Assembly (NCBI RefSeq): GCF_034479555.1
Contig: NZ_CP140151.1
Coordinates: 1,488,001 to 1,552,000, forward strand
Origin: Chromohalobacter canadensis
GTDB taxonomy: Bacteria > Pseudomonadota > Gammaproteobacteria > Pseudomonadales > Halomonadaceae
Length of the DNA stretch: 64,000 bases
Reading direction: 5' to 3'
In this document: in pieces, positions 1-9,012 of the stretch
How positions within the stretch are numbered: position 1 is the stretch's first letter
How the letters are laid out: every line of letters starts with the position of its first letter
Program-made: the position numbers and the translations under genes
Notes under the pieces: generated by a model
What the model was told of the DNA's origin: nothing
The model's input: only the letters and a program-made list of their open reading frames with translations
Databases searched by the model: none

Positions 1-400
1 TCTCGGGGTCGAAGTGGATCTCGCGAGCCTGGTGAGAATCCGGATCGAGGGCGTACATGCGCACGGGTTGATTGAACCCCATGCCCACGTGGAAGAACTG
101 CACGTCGAGCTCGCCATCGAGACCGTGCCACAGCGAATGCCCCGGATCGTAACCGATGGCGTTGTAATCCTGCGGGGTCATATTCGCCAGCGTCGAGGGC
201 AACTCACGTACGTTATTTTGATAGCTGGAATTGGCCATTTCCTTGGCCAGGCGCTGCAACCATTCGAAGCTGAATTCGCTTGGCTCGCCATCGGCGATCT
301 CGGGCATGTCGCGCGTCGCCGCCAGTAGCGGCGCGGCGGGCAGTCCATAAAAGGCCGCCAAGGCCAGCGAGCGCTTGAGTAAGGTGCGTCGATCCATCAT
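1..400 (-). CDS. opgD: Glucan biosynthesis protein D (OpgD/MdoD), 3' part beyond window
   Basis: Periplasmic protein of osmoregulated periplasmic glucan synthesis. The visible N-terminus begins MMDRRTLLKR, a twin-arginine (Tat) export signal with a hydrophobic stretch and an Ala-rich cleavage region, as is known for OpgD and not for OpgG. Downstream residues include LWHGLDGELDVQFFH and REIHFDPE, which match the start of the MdoG/OpgD beta-sandwich domain. Two ATG codons lie in tandem (400 and 397), either of which could start. About 133 residues are visible against roughly 530 in the family; the rest lies left of position 1. No neighbour in the same operon is seen on its 5' side. Confidence 0.85.
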   Translation of the reverse strand, partial: MMDRRTLLKRSLALAAFYGLPAAPLLAATRDMPEIADGEPSEFSFEWLQRLAKEMANSSYQNNVRELPSTLANMTPQDYNAIGYDPGHSLWHGLDGELDVQFFHVGMGFNQPVRMYALDPDSHQAREIHFDPE

Positions 401-534
401 AGAGCGTCTCTACCAAGAAGGTGGGAGTTCCTTGCCAAACACCTTTATCAGACGTTACCCGAGGCAAACGGTTCCCGCATCATGCCACGCTTGCGTACTT
501 TCAACGTAACCGCGCCACCCTGACGAATACGCAT

Positions 535-562
535 AAAAAACCCGGTGCCATGCGGCACCGGG
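535..562 (-). terminator. Rho-independent terminator of gloA
   Basis: On the minus strand a perfect 9-bp stem CCCGGTGCC/GGCACCGGG with a four-base loop (541-562) is followed by six T residues (A run at 535-540 on the plus strand). It lies 29 bases after the gloA stop codon. Confidence 0.85.
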
Positions 563-590
563 CGTTCGACGCTGGTCGCGCGTCGTGGCG

Positions 591-1124
591 TTACTGGCCA
601 AGTTCCTTGGAGAGCTCCGGCTGGACGACCTCGATCCAGTAGCCGTCGGGGTCTTTGACGAAGGCCACGTCCTTCATCTTGCCTTCGTCGGGGCGCTTCT
701 TGAATTCGACCTGGTTGGCGTCGAACCACGCCACCGCGGCGGACAGGTCCGGCACCGAAAAGCAGATATGCCCGAAGCCCTGTGGCTCGGCATTGCCGTC
801 ATGGTAGGCAAAGCCTTCCTGGTCCTCGGTGCCCCAGTTGTGGGTCAGCTCGAGGATGCCCTTCTGCGCGAAGGTATAGGCGTTGCGCTCGGCGGTGTCT
901 TTCGGCACGGCGTCGTTGTCGTCCACGTTGGCCAGAAAGTACAGCGAGAACTGCATTTCCGGAAAGTCGAGCTTACGCAGCACACGCATTCCGAAGACTC
1001 GCGAGTAGAACGCCAGCGAACGCTCGGGGTCCTTCATGCGCAGCATGGTGTGGTTGAAGCGAAACCCTTGGGTTTCGGCCGACGGCGTTTGCACGCCGGG
1101 GTACTGTTCGCCCTGAAAACTCAT
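591..1124 (-). CDS. gloA: Lactoylglutathione lyase (glyoxalase I)
   Basis: Converts the methylglyoxal-glutathione hemithioacetal to S-lactoylglutathione in the cytosol. The 177-residue product has the pattern FNHTMLRMKDPERSLAFYSR near the N-terminus (metal-binding His of the first VOC half) and ends in DPDGYWIEVVQP, with the second-half metal ligand Glu. Length fits the longer proteobacterial and eukaryote-like GloA class rather than the 135-residue E. coli type. Start chosen at 1124 because AGGAGG lies a few bases upstream; the open frame continues further but without support. It is a single-gene unit with its own terminator. Confidence 0.93.
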   Translation of the reverse strand: MSFQGEQYPGVQTPSAETQGFRFNHTMLRMKDPERSLAFYSRVFGMRVLRKLDFPEMQFSLYFLANVDDNDAVPKDTAERNAYTFAQKGILELTHNWGTEDQEGFAYHDGNAEPQGFGHICFSVPDLSAAVAWFDANQVEFKKRPDEGKMKDVAFVKDPDGYWIEVVQPELSKELGQ

Positions 1125-1330
1125 GGCGTCCTCCTGATCGCGGAAATATGAGTCAGTGTTTCGTTGGGAGGGAAGATGAGGGCACTCGATGAAATTTCCA
1201 GGGGGCCGTTGGCGAGCGAGGGCCTGCACCATTAGACAAATGTCGCACGGGCTGTGATAATTCGCAGCCTAATATTTATCTCGCTTTTTCCCTGATTGCC
1301 TCGGCCACGCGGTCGGGGCCGGATGACGTT

Positions 1331-3412
1331 ATGTTGCGCATTTCCACCGACCATTGGCTATTGGCGTTACGCACGGTGTTGGCCGTCTGGCTGGCGCTGT
1401 TTCTGTCGCTACGCCTGGATCTCTATCAACCCGCGTGGGCCATACTCGCGGTGATGATCGTGACCCTGCAGCCGGTCATGTTTACCGGTGGCACTCCGCC
1501 GATCGGCATCATCATCGGGCGCAGCATCGCGCGCTTCTTCGGCACCTTGTTCGGGGCCGTGGCCGGCCTGGTGCTGATCGCGCTGTTCGGTCAGCAGCCG
1601 ATGCTGTACCTGCTGTTCGCTGGGGCCTGGCTGGCGTTCTGCATGTATTGGGTGATGCTCGAACAAGACGAGTATTGGGGCTACGTGATGATGCTCAGTG
1701 GCTATACCGCCACGCTGGTATCGCTGACCGCCCTTGGCACCGGGGTCGATGACATCTGGACCATCGCTCAGGCGCGCTTCACGGAAACCGCCCTGGGTAT
1801 CGGCTGCGGCTTGCTCATGCACGTGCTGATCGCGCCACGTTTCGGCAGCCGTGACCTGCCCGGGGCGTTGTCGACCTTGTTGAGCGACGCCGCCGACGAC
1901 ACCCTGGCGGCCCTCGACGCGCAGCGCCCACACGAGACACGCGCCCAACACTTGAAGGCGTTGTTGAGCCGCCATCAGCGGTTCGAAAAATCGCGCGGGC
2001 TGACGCGCCTCGAAACCCGCCGCCTGAGCCACTTCATCCCCGCGCTGGACCGCTTCGCCAGCGACAGCCTGGCGCTGATTACCGCCATTCGCGAACTGGA
2101 AGTCGCCTTGGATTACCTGCGCGAGTGCGACGATGGCGACCGCTGGCTGGCACATTTACGTGAAGACAGCGTGGCCTGGCTGCGCGCCGTGACCGAGCAT
2201 CACGAGGCCGCCCCCGAGGGCCGACCCACGCTGACGCCCTTCGCCTGGGATACCCACGCCGTCGCGCCGCGCAGCCGTGTCCGTGCGGAACTGGTGCGCC
2301 AGCGCCTGGGCGAGGTCCTGGGCTTGCTGCAACACGGTCGCCAACTGCGCCATGCCCTGGAAAAACCGGCCTCCTCGCGCGTGCACTCCCTGCCCCGGCG
2401 GCGGCGCTCGCGAGCCACCCACAACGAGCACTTCGTGGCTCGCTACAACGCCCTGCGCGTGTTCGTCGCCTTCGAACTGCTGGGCCAGTTCTGGATTCAT
2501 AGCGGCTGGCAATCCGGCTATCTGGCGATGATGCTGCTGGGCGTTTTCACCATGCTGTTCGCCAAGGCGCCCAACCCCGCCGCGGTGGTCTACCAGTTCC
2601 TGTGGGGCACGCTCGCCGCCGTCACGCTGGGCGGCATACTGCTGTTTCTGATCTTCCCAATCATTAGTGGCTTTCCGCTGCTGGCCATCGCCATCGGCAT
2701 CCCGGTGATGATCGGCACGCTGCTCACGACGCGCCCCCGCTGGGCGGCCATGGGGCTCTCCGGGGCTGTCACGCTAATGACGCTTTTGAATCTGCACAGC
2801 ACTTACACCTTCTCGCCCGCGACCTACATCAACGGCGGGGTGGCCTCGATCATCGGCACTACTACGGCGATGCTCACCTATTCGCTGATGCGCCAGCGTT
2901 CCCCTGCCGAGCGCATTCGCACGCTGATGGGCGCCTATTGGCAAGGATTGGCACGCCTGATGCGCGAGACCTCGCTGCCCAATCGCGCGCGCCTGGAAAG
3001 CCGCTTGTACGATCGCCTGGGGCGCATCGTCGCCCTCGGCGGTAGCGACGACAACGTGCGCGAAGCCGTCGACCTGCATGCCCTCGCCTTGTGCGTGTGG
3101 CGTATTCGCCGCCTACGCGAGGCGCTCGGCCCGCACCGCGCGGATATCGAGGATTGGCTGGACGACATCGGCGCCCGCCTCACGGCTCACCAGCACCATG
3201 CGCCGGCGGTGTGGGAGCAGCTTTCCGATCAGGCGCGGGCATGGGTGGATACGCTCTACCATGAGCCGAAGATTCCCGTCGCCACCGTCGGCGAGATGGC
3301 CATGCTCGGTCATCTCATGCGCACTGCCCCCGGCGCGGGTCTGGAAGCGCAAAAAGACACCAGCACGCCCCCCACCGACACACATCGAGAGGAGGCACCT
3401 CATGCTGGCTGA
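1331..3412 (+). CDS. FUSC-family efflux permease, AaeB-like
   Basis: Inner-membrane component of an efflux system for aromatic carboxylic acids or similar compounds. The 693-residue protein shows the two-block layout of the FUSC family: hydrophobic block at about 10-170, a charged cytoplasmic region at about 175-370, a second hydrophobic block at about 373-500 and a hydrophilic C-terminal domain. E. coli AaeB is somewhat shorter. The last codons overlap the next small gene (3402), which with the HlyD gene at 3634 forms the standard aaeB-aaeX-aaeA arrangement. The ribosome site before 1331 is weak. The substrate cannot be told from sequence. Confidence 0.85.
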   Translation: MLRISTDHWLLALRTVLAVWLALFLSLRLDLYQPAWAILAVMIVTLQPVMFTGGTPPIGIIIGRSIARFFGTLFGAVAGLVLIALFGQQPMLYLLFAGAWLAFCMYWVMLEQDEYWGYVMMLSGYTATLVSLTALGTGVDDIWTIAQARFTETALGIGCGLLMHVLIAPRFGSRDLPGALSTLLSDAADDTLAALDAQRPHETRAQHLKALLSRHQRFEKSRGLTRLETRRLSHFIPALDRFASDSLALITAIRELEVALDYLRECDDGDRWLAHLREDSVAWLRAVTEHHEAAPEGRPTLTPFAWDTHAVAPRSRVRAELVRQRLGEVLGLLQHGRQLRHALEKPASSRVHSLPRRRRSRATHNEHFVARYNALRVFVAFELLGQFWIHSGWQSGYLAMMLLGVFTMLFAKAPNPAAVVYQFLWGTLAAVTLGGILLFLIFPIISGFPLLAIAIGIPVMIGTLLTTRPRWAAMGLSGAVTLMTLLNLHSTYTFSPATYINGGVASIIGTTTAMLTYSLMRQRSPAERIRTLMGAYWQGLARLMRETSLPNRARLESRLYDRLGRIVALGGSDDNVREAVDLHALALCVWRIRRLREALGPHRADIEDWLDDIGARLTAHQHHAPAVWEQLSDQARAWVDTLYHEPKIPVATVGEMAMLGHLMRTAPGAGLEAQKDTSTPPTDTHREEAPHAG

Positions 3413-3629
3413 GTGGTCATTGCTGGGTTTTTTGGTACCGCCGCTGGCGTTACCCGTACTCATCGCCCTTGGGCTGTACCTCCTGCTGAGGCGGGTGTTC
3501 GTGCGCCTGGGGCTCTATCACTGGTTCTGGCAGCCCGTGCTGCTGGATATCGGACTTTACGCACTGTTGTTGTGGTCGGTGCTCGCCCTCGCCGGCGCCC
3601 TGCCGATCGCGCCTCCAAAGGAAGGATGA
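3402..3629 (+). CDS. DUF1656 small membrane protein, AaeX-like
   Basis: A 75-residue protein with two predicted membrane helices, one near residues 7-27 (LVPPLALPVLIALGLYLLL) and one near 45-67. DUF1656 proteins are accessory partners of FUSC/HlyD efflux pairs; their exact role is unknown. The start overlaps the end of the upstream permease by 11 bases and GAGGAGG lies just before the ATG, so translation is probably coupled. The downstream HlyD gene starts 4 bases after its stop. Confidence 0.8.
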   Translation: MLAEWSLLGFLVPPLALPVLIALGLYLLLRRVFVRLGLYHWFWQPVLLDIGLYALLLWSVLALAGALPIAPPKEG

Positions 3630-3633
3630 GGTT

Positions 3634-4578
3634 ATGACCCTACCCGCAAGCGTTCGCAAGATCATGCGACCGCTGCTGACTCTCGTGATCCTCGCCCTGG
3701 CCGTCGTCGCCATCGCGCAGATCTGGCAGCACTACATGCATGATCCCTGGACACGCGATGGCCGCATCCGGGCCGATGTAGTCAACCTGGGCACCGATGT
3801 CACCGGCCTGGTCGAGAACTTGCAAGCCGAGGACAACGACTACGTCGAGGCTGGCGAGGTATTGTTCACCATCGATCGCCAGCGCTATCAGTTGGCGCTG
3901 GACAACGCGCGCGCCAACCTGAACCGCCTACAGCAGCAGCGCGACGAGGCCCGCGCGGCCAATGCCCGCCGCCAGAAGCTCAAGGACTATGTGTCTCAAG
4001 AGAACAAGGACGATGCGCGCTTCTCCCTGGCAACCGCCCAGGCCGAAGTCGAGCAGGCCAAGGTCGAGGTCGAGCAAGCGCAGTTGGACCTCAAGCGCGC
4101 TACCGTCCGGGCGCCGGTAGATGGCTATGTCACCAACCTGCTGCTACGTCCGGGGCAATACGTCTCGGCAGGCGAGGATGCGCTGACGCTGGTCGACGCC
4201 AACAGCTTCTATGCACTGGGCTATTTCGAGGAAACCAAGCTCGACGACGTACACATCGGCGCCCCGGCCCGGGTAAAACTGATGTCTAATGACACCCCCA
4301 TCTGGGGGCACGTCGACAGCTACGCACGTGGCATCTCCGACAACAGCCTGAGTAACCAGAATAGCGGGCTCGCCGCAGTGAATGCCTCGTTCGACTGGGT
4401 GCGACTCTCGCAGCGCATTCCCGTACGCATCGAGTTCGACCACCTGCCCGACGACGTCAAACTCTCCGCCGGGCTCACCGCCACCGTCTACCTCAACGAG
4501 ACCCGCGAGGACGCCAACGACACCCCCGGTTGGCAACGCACCCTCACCCGCTGGTGGGAATCGCTGGTCAGTATTTGA
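3634..4578 (+). CDS. HlyD-family periplasmic adaptor, AaeA-like
   Basis: Membrane-fusion subunit linking the FUSC permease to an outer-membrane channel. The 314-residue product has an N-terminal membrane anchor (about 11-31), a biotinyl-lipoyl half-motif near GLVENLQAEDNDYVEAGE, a coiled-coil hairpin rich in Gln, Ala and Arg at about 85-150, the second lipoyl half (APVDGYVTNLLLRPGQYVSAGE) and a beta-barrel domain. Length fits AaeA (about 310). RBS AAGGATGAGG precedes the ATG. It is the last gene of the operon. Confidence 0.88.
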   Translation: MTLPASVRKIMRPLLTLVILALAVVAIAQIWQHYMHDPWTRDGRIRADVVNLGTDVTGLVENLQAEDNDYVEAGEVLFTIDRQRYQLALDNARANLNRLQQQRDEARAANARRQKLKDYVSQENKDDARFSLATAQAEVEQAKVEVEQAQLDLKRATVRAPVDGYVTNLLLRPGQYVSAGEDALTLVDANSFYALGYFEETKLDDVHIGAPARVKLMSNDTPIWGHVDSYARGISDNSLSNQNSGLAAVNASFDWVRLSQRIPVRIEFDHLPDDVKLSAGLTATVYLNETREDANDTPGWQRTLTRWWESLVSI

Positions 4579-4587
4579 TGCCGCATC

Positions 4588-4620
4588 GCCCCGGTTGTGA
4601 CCTTATGGCACAAGCGGGGC
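4588..4620. terminator. Hairpin between convergent genes, possible bidirectional terminator
   Basis: An 11-bp stem with one mismatch (GCCCCGgTTGTG pairing with CACAAgCGGGGC) lies between the ends of the efflux operon and the MFS gene. There is no T run on either side, so its termination role is inference from position. Confidence 0.45.
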
Positions 4621-4629
4621 TAGGCACGC

Positions 4630-5952
4630 TCAGGTCGACCCTTCATTGCTCTCTTCCTCCAGCTCCAGCTCCAACGCCAGTTCCAGTTGCCCTTCTTCCT
4701 GCGCGGCTTCTTCCGTCCAGGCCGTACCCAGCGGCGTGGTGTCCGAGGCCACCATCACGTAGTGGCCCTGCTCGGGCGATTCGCTGGTGGGATAGTGGCG
4801 AATGCAATAAAGCCCGAACAGCACCATGACGATGTGCATGACGGCCAGGTCCCACAGGAAGCCATCCGGCCCCAGCCATTCCATCAGCACCCCGGCGCTG
4901 GCCGGCCCGAGAATGGCGCCGATGCCCAACGCCAGGACGAGACTCGCACTGGCCGCCACGGTCTGCTGGTCGGTCAGGAAGTCATTGGCGCAGGCCAGAA
5001 AGATCGAGTAGAGCGTGAGCGTCGTCGCGCCCAGCAACGCCCCGAGCAGCGTCAATGCCATCGGCGACCAGCCGCTGACGAGCGCGCCGGCCAGCGACAG
5101 CACCACCGCGACCAGGGCGACACCGACGATCACCCACTGCCGGTCGACCTTGTCGGATAACTTGCCCAGCGGCCACTGCAAAAGCGCGCCGCCGAAGATG
5201 AAAACGCTCATGAAGACCGACACCTGGGCGACGCTCAAGCCGCTGTTGGTGGCAAACACAGCGCCCATGCCGAAGACGGCGCCATTGGTGATACCGGTCA
5301 TGAAGCAGCCCACCGTGCCCAGCGGCGAGAGCCGATACAGCGCACGCAGGCTCATCGCCTCGGGCTGGCTGAGTTCGGGCTGCGGCGTGTAGCTGATCAA
5401 GATCGGCACCAGGGCGAGCGAGACCAGGATCGACACCAGCAGGAACAGCGCCATGCCCGACGGATCGGCACTGCCCAGCAGCAGTTGCCCGCCACCCATG
5501 CCGAGATAGCTGATCACCATGTAGATCGCCAGCAAGCGCCCGCGCAGCCGGTTGGAGGCATAACCGTTCAGCCAGCTCTCGGCGACCACGTAGAGTCCGG
5601 CATAGGTGAAACCGGTGACGAAGCGCATGGCCGCCCAGACCATGGGCTCGACGAACAGGGCGTGAATCAGAATCGCCACCGAGGTAATCGATGCCAGCGC
5701 CGCGAAGACCCGCACATGACCGACCTCGCGCAGCTTGCGGGGTGTCAGCACCGAGCCCAGCAAAAAGCCCACGAAGTAGGACGACATCACCAGCCCCGTC
5801 ACCATGTTGCCGAAATCCGCCGCCGAGGCCCGCACCCCGAGTAGCGAGCCCTGCAGGCCATTGCCCATCATTAGAAGCCCCACGCCGAGCAGCAGCGTCC
5901 ATAGACTCCAGGCGGCGGACAACGTGGTGGGACGATTGGTGGCGGCCTTCAT
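4630..5952 (-). CDS. MFS transporter, YcaD-like
   Basis: A 440-residue polytopic inner-membrane protein with about twelve helices. GNMVTGLVMSSYFVGFLLGS and the loop after helix 2 (LTPRKLREVGHVRVF) follow the layout of the YcaD/UMF-type MFS family, whose substrates are largely unknown. The C-terminal 40 residues are an unusual strongly acidic tail (EEAAQEEGQLELALELELEE), consistent with a halophilic or halotolerant host. RBS GGGAG precedes the ATG at 5952. It is transcribed alone, convergent with the efflux operon. Confidence 0.8.
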   Translation of the reverse strand: MKAATNRPTTLSAAWSLWTLLLGVGLLMMGNGLQGSLLGVRASAADFGNMVTGLVMSSYFVGFLLGSVLTPRKLREVGHVRVFAALASITSVAILIHALFVEPMVWAAMRFVTGFTYAGLYVVAESWLNGYASNRLRGRLLAIYMVISYLGMGGGQLLLGSADPSGMALFLLVSILVSLALVPILISYTPQPELSQPEAMSLRALYRLSPLGTVGCFMTGITNGAVFGMGAVFATNSGLSVAQVSVFMSVFIFGGALLQWPLGKLSDKVDRQWVIVGVALVAVVLSLAGALVSGWSPMALTLLGALLGATTLTLYSIFLACANDFLTDQQTVAASASLVLALGIGAILGPASAGVLMEWLGPDGFLWDLAVMHIVMVLFGLYCIRHYPTSESPEQGHYVMVASDTTPLGTAWTEEAAQEEGQLELALELELEEESNEGST

Positions 5953-6082
5953 CGCAGGCTCCCGGTCGGTGAAACAATCGCGTGCGCTTTAGGATAATAC
6001 TCGACCCCGACGAGGGCTACGATGGGACGCGCCACCAGGCTCGACGGGGCATGCCCCGGATGAGACGCGACGACCAATGCGG

Positions 6083-6101
6083 TATACTGCTTAGTAAGCT
6101 A
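6083..6101 (+). promoter_or_regulatory. Putative nfsA promoter -10 and palindromic operator
   Basis: A good -10 hexamer TATACT (6083-6088) is followed at once by the interrupted palindrome CTTAGTAAG (6090-6098) and the overlapping TTAG-TAAG-CTAA. The placement at the likely start of transcription suggests a repressor site. No convincing -35 was found, and the regulator is unknown. Confidence 0.35.
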
Positions 6102-6126
6102 ATTAAATCACCCAACGTGAGGTTGC

Positions 6127-6858
6127 ATGAATCCCGTCATCGAACTACTCAACGCACACCGCTCGATCCGCCGCTTCACCGATCGCAAGATCACCCCGGA
6201 GTTGCTGCGGGAGCTCATCCAGGCCGGGCAAAGCGCCGCGACATCCAGCCATGTGCAGGCCTATAGCGTCATCCACGTGAAGGACCCGGCCAATCGCGAG
6301 ACCATCGCCGAACTGGCGGGCGGGCAAGACTACATCGCCACCTGTTCCGATTTCCTGGTGTTCTGCGCCGACATGAAGCGCCCCGCCGAGGCCGCCGAAC
6401 GCGCCGGCGCCGACGCCACCCGCGGCATGACCGAGCAATTGCTGGTCGCCAGCGTGGACGCCGCGCTCATGGCGCAGAACGTCGTCGTGGCCGCCGAATC
6501 CGAAGGGTTGGGTATCTGCTATATCGGCGGTATTCGCAACAACCCGCAAGCCGTGAGCGATCTGCTGCACCTGCCCGAGCACGTCTATCCAGTCTTCGGA
6601 CTGTGCCTCGGCTATCCGGATCAGACCTCGGAGGTCAAGCCGCGCCTCCCGGTCGAGGCCATCCTCAAGGAAGACTACTACTGCGACGACCAGGCCCATG
6701 TCGAAGCCTTCGACGCTTCCATGCGCGAGTACTACCAAGCGCGCAGCAACACGCAAAAAGACACCACCTGGTCGCAAAACCTCACGCCGTTGTTCGAGCA
6801 CAAGGTGCGCCCCCACATGCGTGACTTCCTCGTCTCGCGCGGCTTCGAAATGAAGTGA
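6127..6858 (+). CDS. nfsA: Oxygen-insensitive NADPH nitroreductase
   Basis: FMN-dependent cytosolic enzyme reducing nitroaromatics and quinones with NADPH. The 243-residue product aligns by eye along its whole length with the NfsA/Frp family: ELLNAHRSIRRFTDRKI at the N-terminus (FMN phosphate contacts), AEQLL-like region at about 100, GLGICYIGGIRNN at about 130-145 and FGLCLGYPDQ at about 158-168. GTGAGG precedes the ATG. It stands alone behind its own promoter, and a strong hairpin follows. Confidence 0.9.
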   Translation: MNPVIELLNAHRSIRRFTDRKITPELLRELIQAGQSAATSSHVQAYSVIHVKDPANRETIAELAGGQDYIATCSDFLVFCADMKRPAEAAERAGADATRGMTEQLLVASVDAALMAQNVVVAAESEGLGICYIGGIRNNPQAVSDLLHLPEHVYPVFGLCLGYPDQTSEVKPRLPVEAILKEDYYCDDQAHVEAFDASMREYYQARSNTQKDTTWSQNLTPLFEHKVRPHMRDFLVSRGFEMK

Positions 6859-6865
6859 GCCAGCG

Positions 6866-6894
6866 TGCCCGCCCTCGTCTAACGCGGGCGGGCA
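6866..6894. terminator. Hairpin terminator between nfsA and the PepSY gene
   Basis: Perfect 9-bp GC-rich stem TGCCCGCCC/GGGCGGGCA with an 11-base loop, 8 bases after nfsA. Only a weak TGTTCT follows. It sits between convergent genes and could serve both. Confidence 0.65.
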
Positions 6895-6919
6895 TGTTCT
6901 GCTGCCCACGGCCGCTTGG

Positions 6920-8275
6920 CTAGGCGGCCGTTGCCGCGCGCCTGGCGCTGCGACGACGTACCAGCGCATCCACCACCGCCATGACGATCATCGAGGCTCC
7001 CACTAACGGGAAGATAACGCCGCCGATGGCGAGTAACGCCAGCACGCCGCGCAAGCGACGGGGATCCTTGGGTTCGGGGGGAATCCCCAGTTTGCCGCTC
7101 GGCCGGCGCTTCCACCACATCACGCCTGACGAAACGCACAGCAGCACAATCCCTGCGCAGGCCAACGCCAGAATCAACTGATTGGCGAGCCCGTATTGCT
7201 GCCCCATGTGCACGTTGATGCCCCACTCCAGCGACTTGCCTAGCGGGCCGTAGTCGGCGTAGTTCATGTCCAGCAGTGGCTCGCCGCTGTACTGATCCAG
7301 ATGCACGACGCGCTGCCGAGAAAGGTCGTCAGGGTAGATCGAGCCGGTATAGACGCCGGTGGGGTCGCTCGGCAGGCTGACGGCATAGCCGGATGCGAGT
7401 CCGAGGTCGTCGAACGCCTTTACCGCACCGTCCAGGCCGATGCCCGTCGCGCCCTCGCGTCCAGGAGTCGACTCCGGCAGCTGCGCCTGCTCCAGCGACC
7501 AGGTGGTCATTTCCCGCTCCGCCAAGCGTTCATCGGAGACCGGCACGTTGACGCGCACCCCATCCGGATAGCCGAAGTTGTGGCCGTTGGCGAGTTCGTT
7601 GACCTTGCTGCCCCACACCGTGGTCCACGGCATGCCAGTAATCGCCAGAAAGAGAATGAAGCCCCCGACGAAGATCCCGGTGACGGCGTGCAGATCACGC
7701 CAGAACATCCGCTTCGTCGGGGTCGCGCGCACCGTCACCACGCCACCGCGTCGACCGCGCGGCCACCACAGATAGACCCCAGTCAGCACGAGCAGGATCG
7801 ACCAGCCGCCGACGATCTCGATGATCAGGCTCGCTGTCTCGCCGAAGTAGGTGAGGCTGTGGATACTTCGTACGATCCACATCACGCTGCCACGATAAGG
7901 GATCGTGCCGGTGACCTCGCCAGTGTAAGGGTCAACGTAGACGGCTTGCTTACCACCGTCGGTAGTGATGTCGACCTCTGCCGCGAGATTAGCGGCGGCC
8001 GGCGGCACGTAACGGAACGCCTCGCCGGGATGCGCCGCCACAGCGGCATCCATCTGTTGCTGCGGCGATACCGTCGGTGAGGATTGCGCCTCGACGCGCA
8101 CGATGTCCGCGTTGAGCCACTGGTCGATCTCATCCTTGAAGAGATAGAGCCCGCCGGTCACCGCCAGCGAGATCAGGAAAGGAATCGCGATGAGACCCGC
8201 GTAGAAATGCCAGCGCCAGACCGCCCGATAGAGGTCGCTGGCGTCACGTGAAGAACGAGACGAAGAACGAGACAT
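6920..8275 (-). CDS. PepSY-associated TM helix protein
   Basis: A 451-residue inner-membrane protein of the PiuB/PepSY_TM family, often linked to iron or copper uptake and proposed to act in periplasmic ferric-siderophore reduction or signalling. Helices are seen at about 18-45, 140-170, 195-220, 360-392 and 412-440, with PepSY domains in the periplasmic loops (for example YVDPYTGEVTGTIPYRG and HLDQYSGEPLLDMNY). RBS GAGGG precedes the ATG. The DUF2946 gene lies 112 bases upstream on the same strand, so they may be co-transcribed. No TonB-dependent receptor gene is next to them. Confidence 0.82.
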   Translation of the reverse strand: MSRSSSRSSRDASDLYRAVWRWHFYAGLIAIPFLISLAVTGGLYLFKDEIDQWLNADIVRVEAQSSPTVSPQQQMDAAVAAHPGEAFRYVPPAAANLAAEVDITTDGGKQAVYVDPYTGEVTGTIPYRGSVMWIVRSIHSLTYFGETASLIIEIVGGWSILLVLTGVYLWWPRGRRGGVVTVRATPTKRMFWRDLHAVTGIFVGGFILFLAITGMPWTTVWGSKVNELANGHNFGYPDGVRVNVPVSDERLAEREMTTWSLEQAQLPESTPGREGATGIGLDGAVKAFDDLGLASGYAVSLPSDPTGVYTGSIYPDDLSRQRVVHLDQYSGEPLLDMNYADYGPLGKSLEWGINVHMGQQYGLANQLILALACAGIVLLCVSSGVMWWKRRPSGKLGIPPEPKDPRRLRGVLALLAIGGVIFPLVGASMIVMAVVDALVRRRSARRAATAA

Positions 8276-8387
8276 AGAGCCCTCGCAGGGTGCTTTCAGC
8301 CACCTTGGGGTAGCTGCGTACCATCATTGGCCGATCTCGGCCTACCGATACGCCAGGCAGACACATCCGGACCGGGATCGACACCGC

Positions 8388-8783
8388 TTATGCGTGATGG
8401 CACGTGAACGGCGGGGCACGGGTCAGCGCATTGGGGAAGGTGGTCGTCACGGCTTGGGACGCCAGCACCCTCGGCACGCGCGGCGCGACGACGGTGGCGT
8501 TGTCCGAGAGCGAGGCAGTGGAAGCCCCTTCGATGACCGGGAAATGGCCGAACAAGGAGCAATAGGGACACTGATCGTGCAGGCCGATCGTTGTGACGGG
8601 ATCGCCTCGCGAGTGGCTGGCATGCCCAACCTCGGCGTGCATCATCCCGTGTGCGGGCATCGCACCATGCCGCAGGGACGCACTGGCCTGTCCGATCACC
8701 GGGCCGCACACCACCAGCAGCATGGCGAGCAGGCTCAGCCAGGCGGTGAAACGATGCATGGGTGTACGCGGGGAAAAGGACAT
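8388..8783 (-). CDS. DUF2946 small exported protein
   Basis: 131-residue protein with an N-terminal hydrophobic segment (WLSLLAMLLVVCGPVIGQASA) likely to be a signal peptide or anchor, a His/Met-rich middle (HGAMPAHGMMHAEVGHASH) and the family motif CPYCSLFGHFP. The Cys, His and Met residues fit metal binding. DUF2946 genes often accompany PepSY and TonB-receptor genes in copper- or iron-related clusters, as here with the PepSY gene. The function is not established. Confidence 0.75.
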   Translation of the reverse strand: MSFSPRTPMHRFTAWLSLLAMLLVVCGPVIGQASASLRHGAMPAHGMMHAEVGHASHSRGDPVTTIGLHDQCPYCSLFGHFPVIEGASTASLSDNATVVAPRVPRVLASQAVTTTFPNALTRAPPFTCHHA

Positions 8784-9012
8784 GGACTCGACCGTGGGAC
8801 CGTCAGACGCGCGCCATACTAGCGCAGCCCTTTCCCGAACACAGCCGTATGATCGCGAGTGCGCGTGGCTACGCGCGATGCCCCCATGTGCGACCCAGGC
8901 CAGAGGCGACCTGCAGCGCTATGCTGTGGAACGAGGTGCGACAATCCGTCTCGCGGATCGACCGACCGCGGCGGCGGATCATTCACATATTCATGCAAGG
9001 AGGTGCGTCATC

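Noticed and set aside
7301..8080. 259-codon plus-strand open frame
   Set aside because: Antisense to the PepSY membrane gene; composition is of shadow type.
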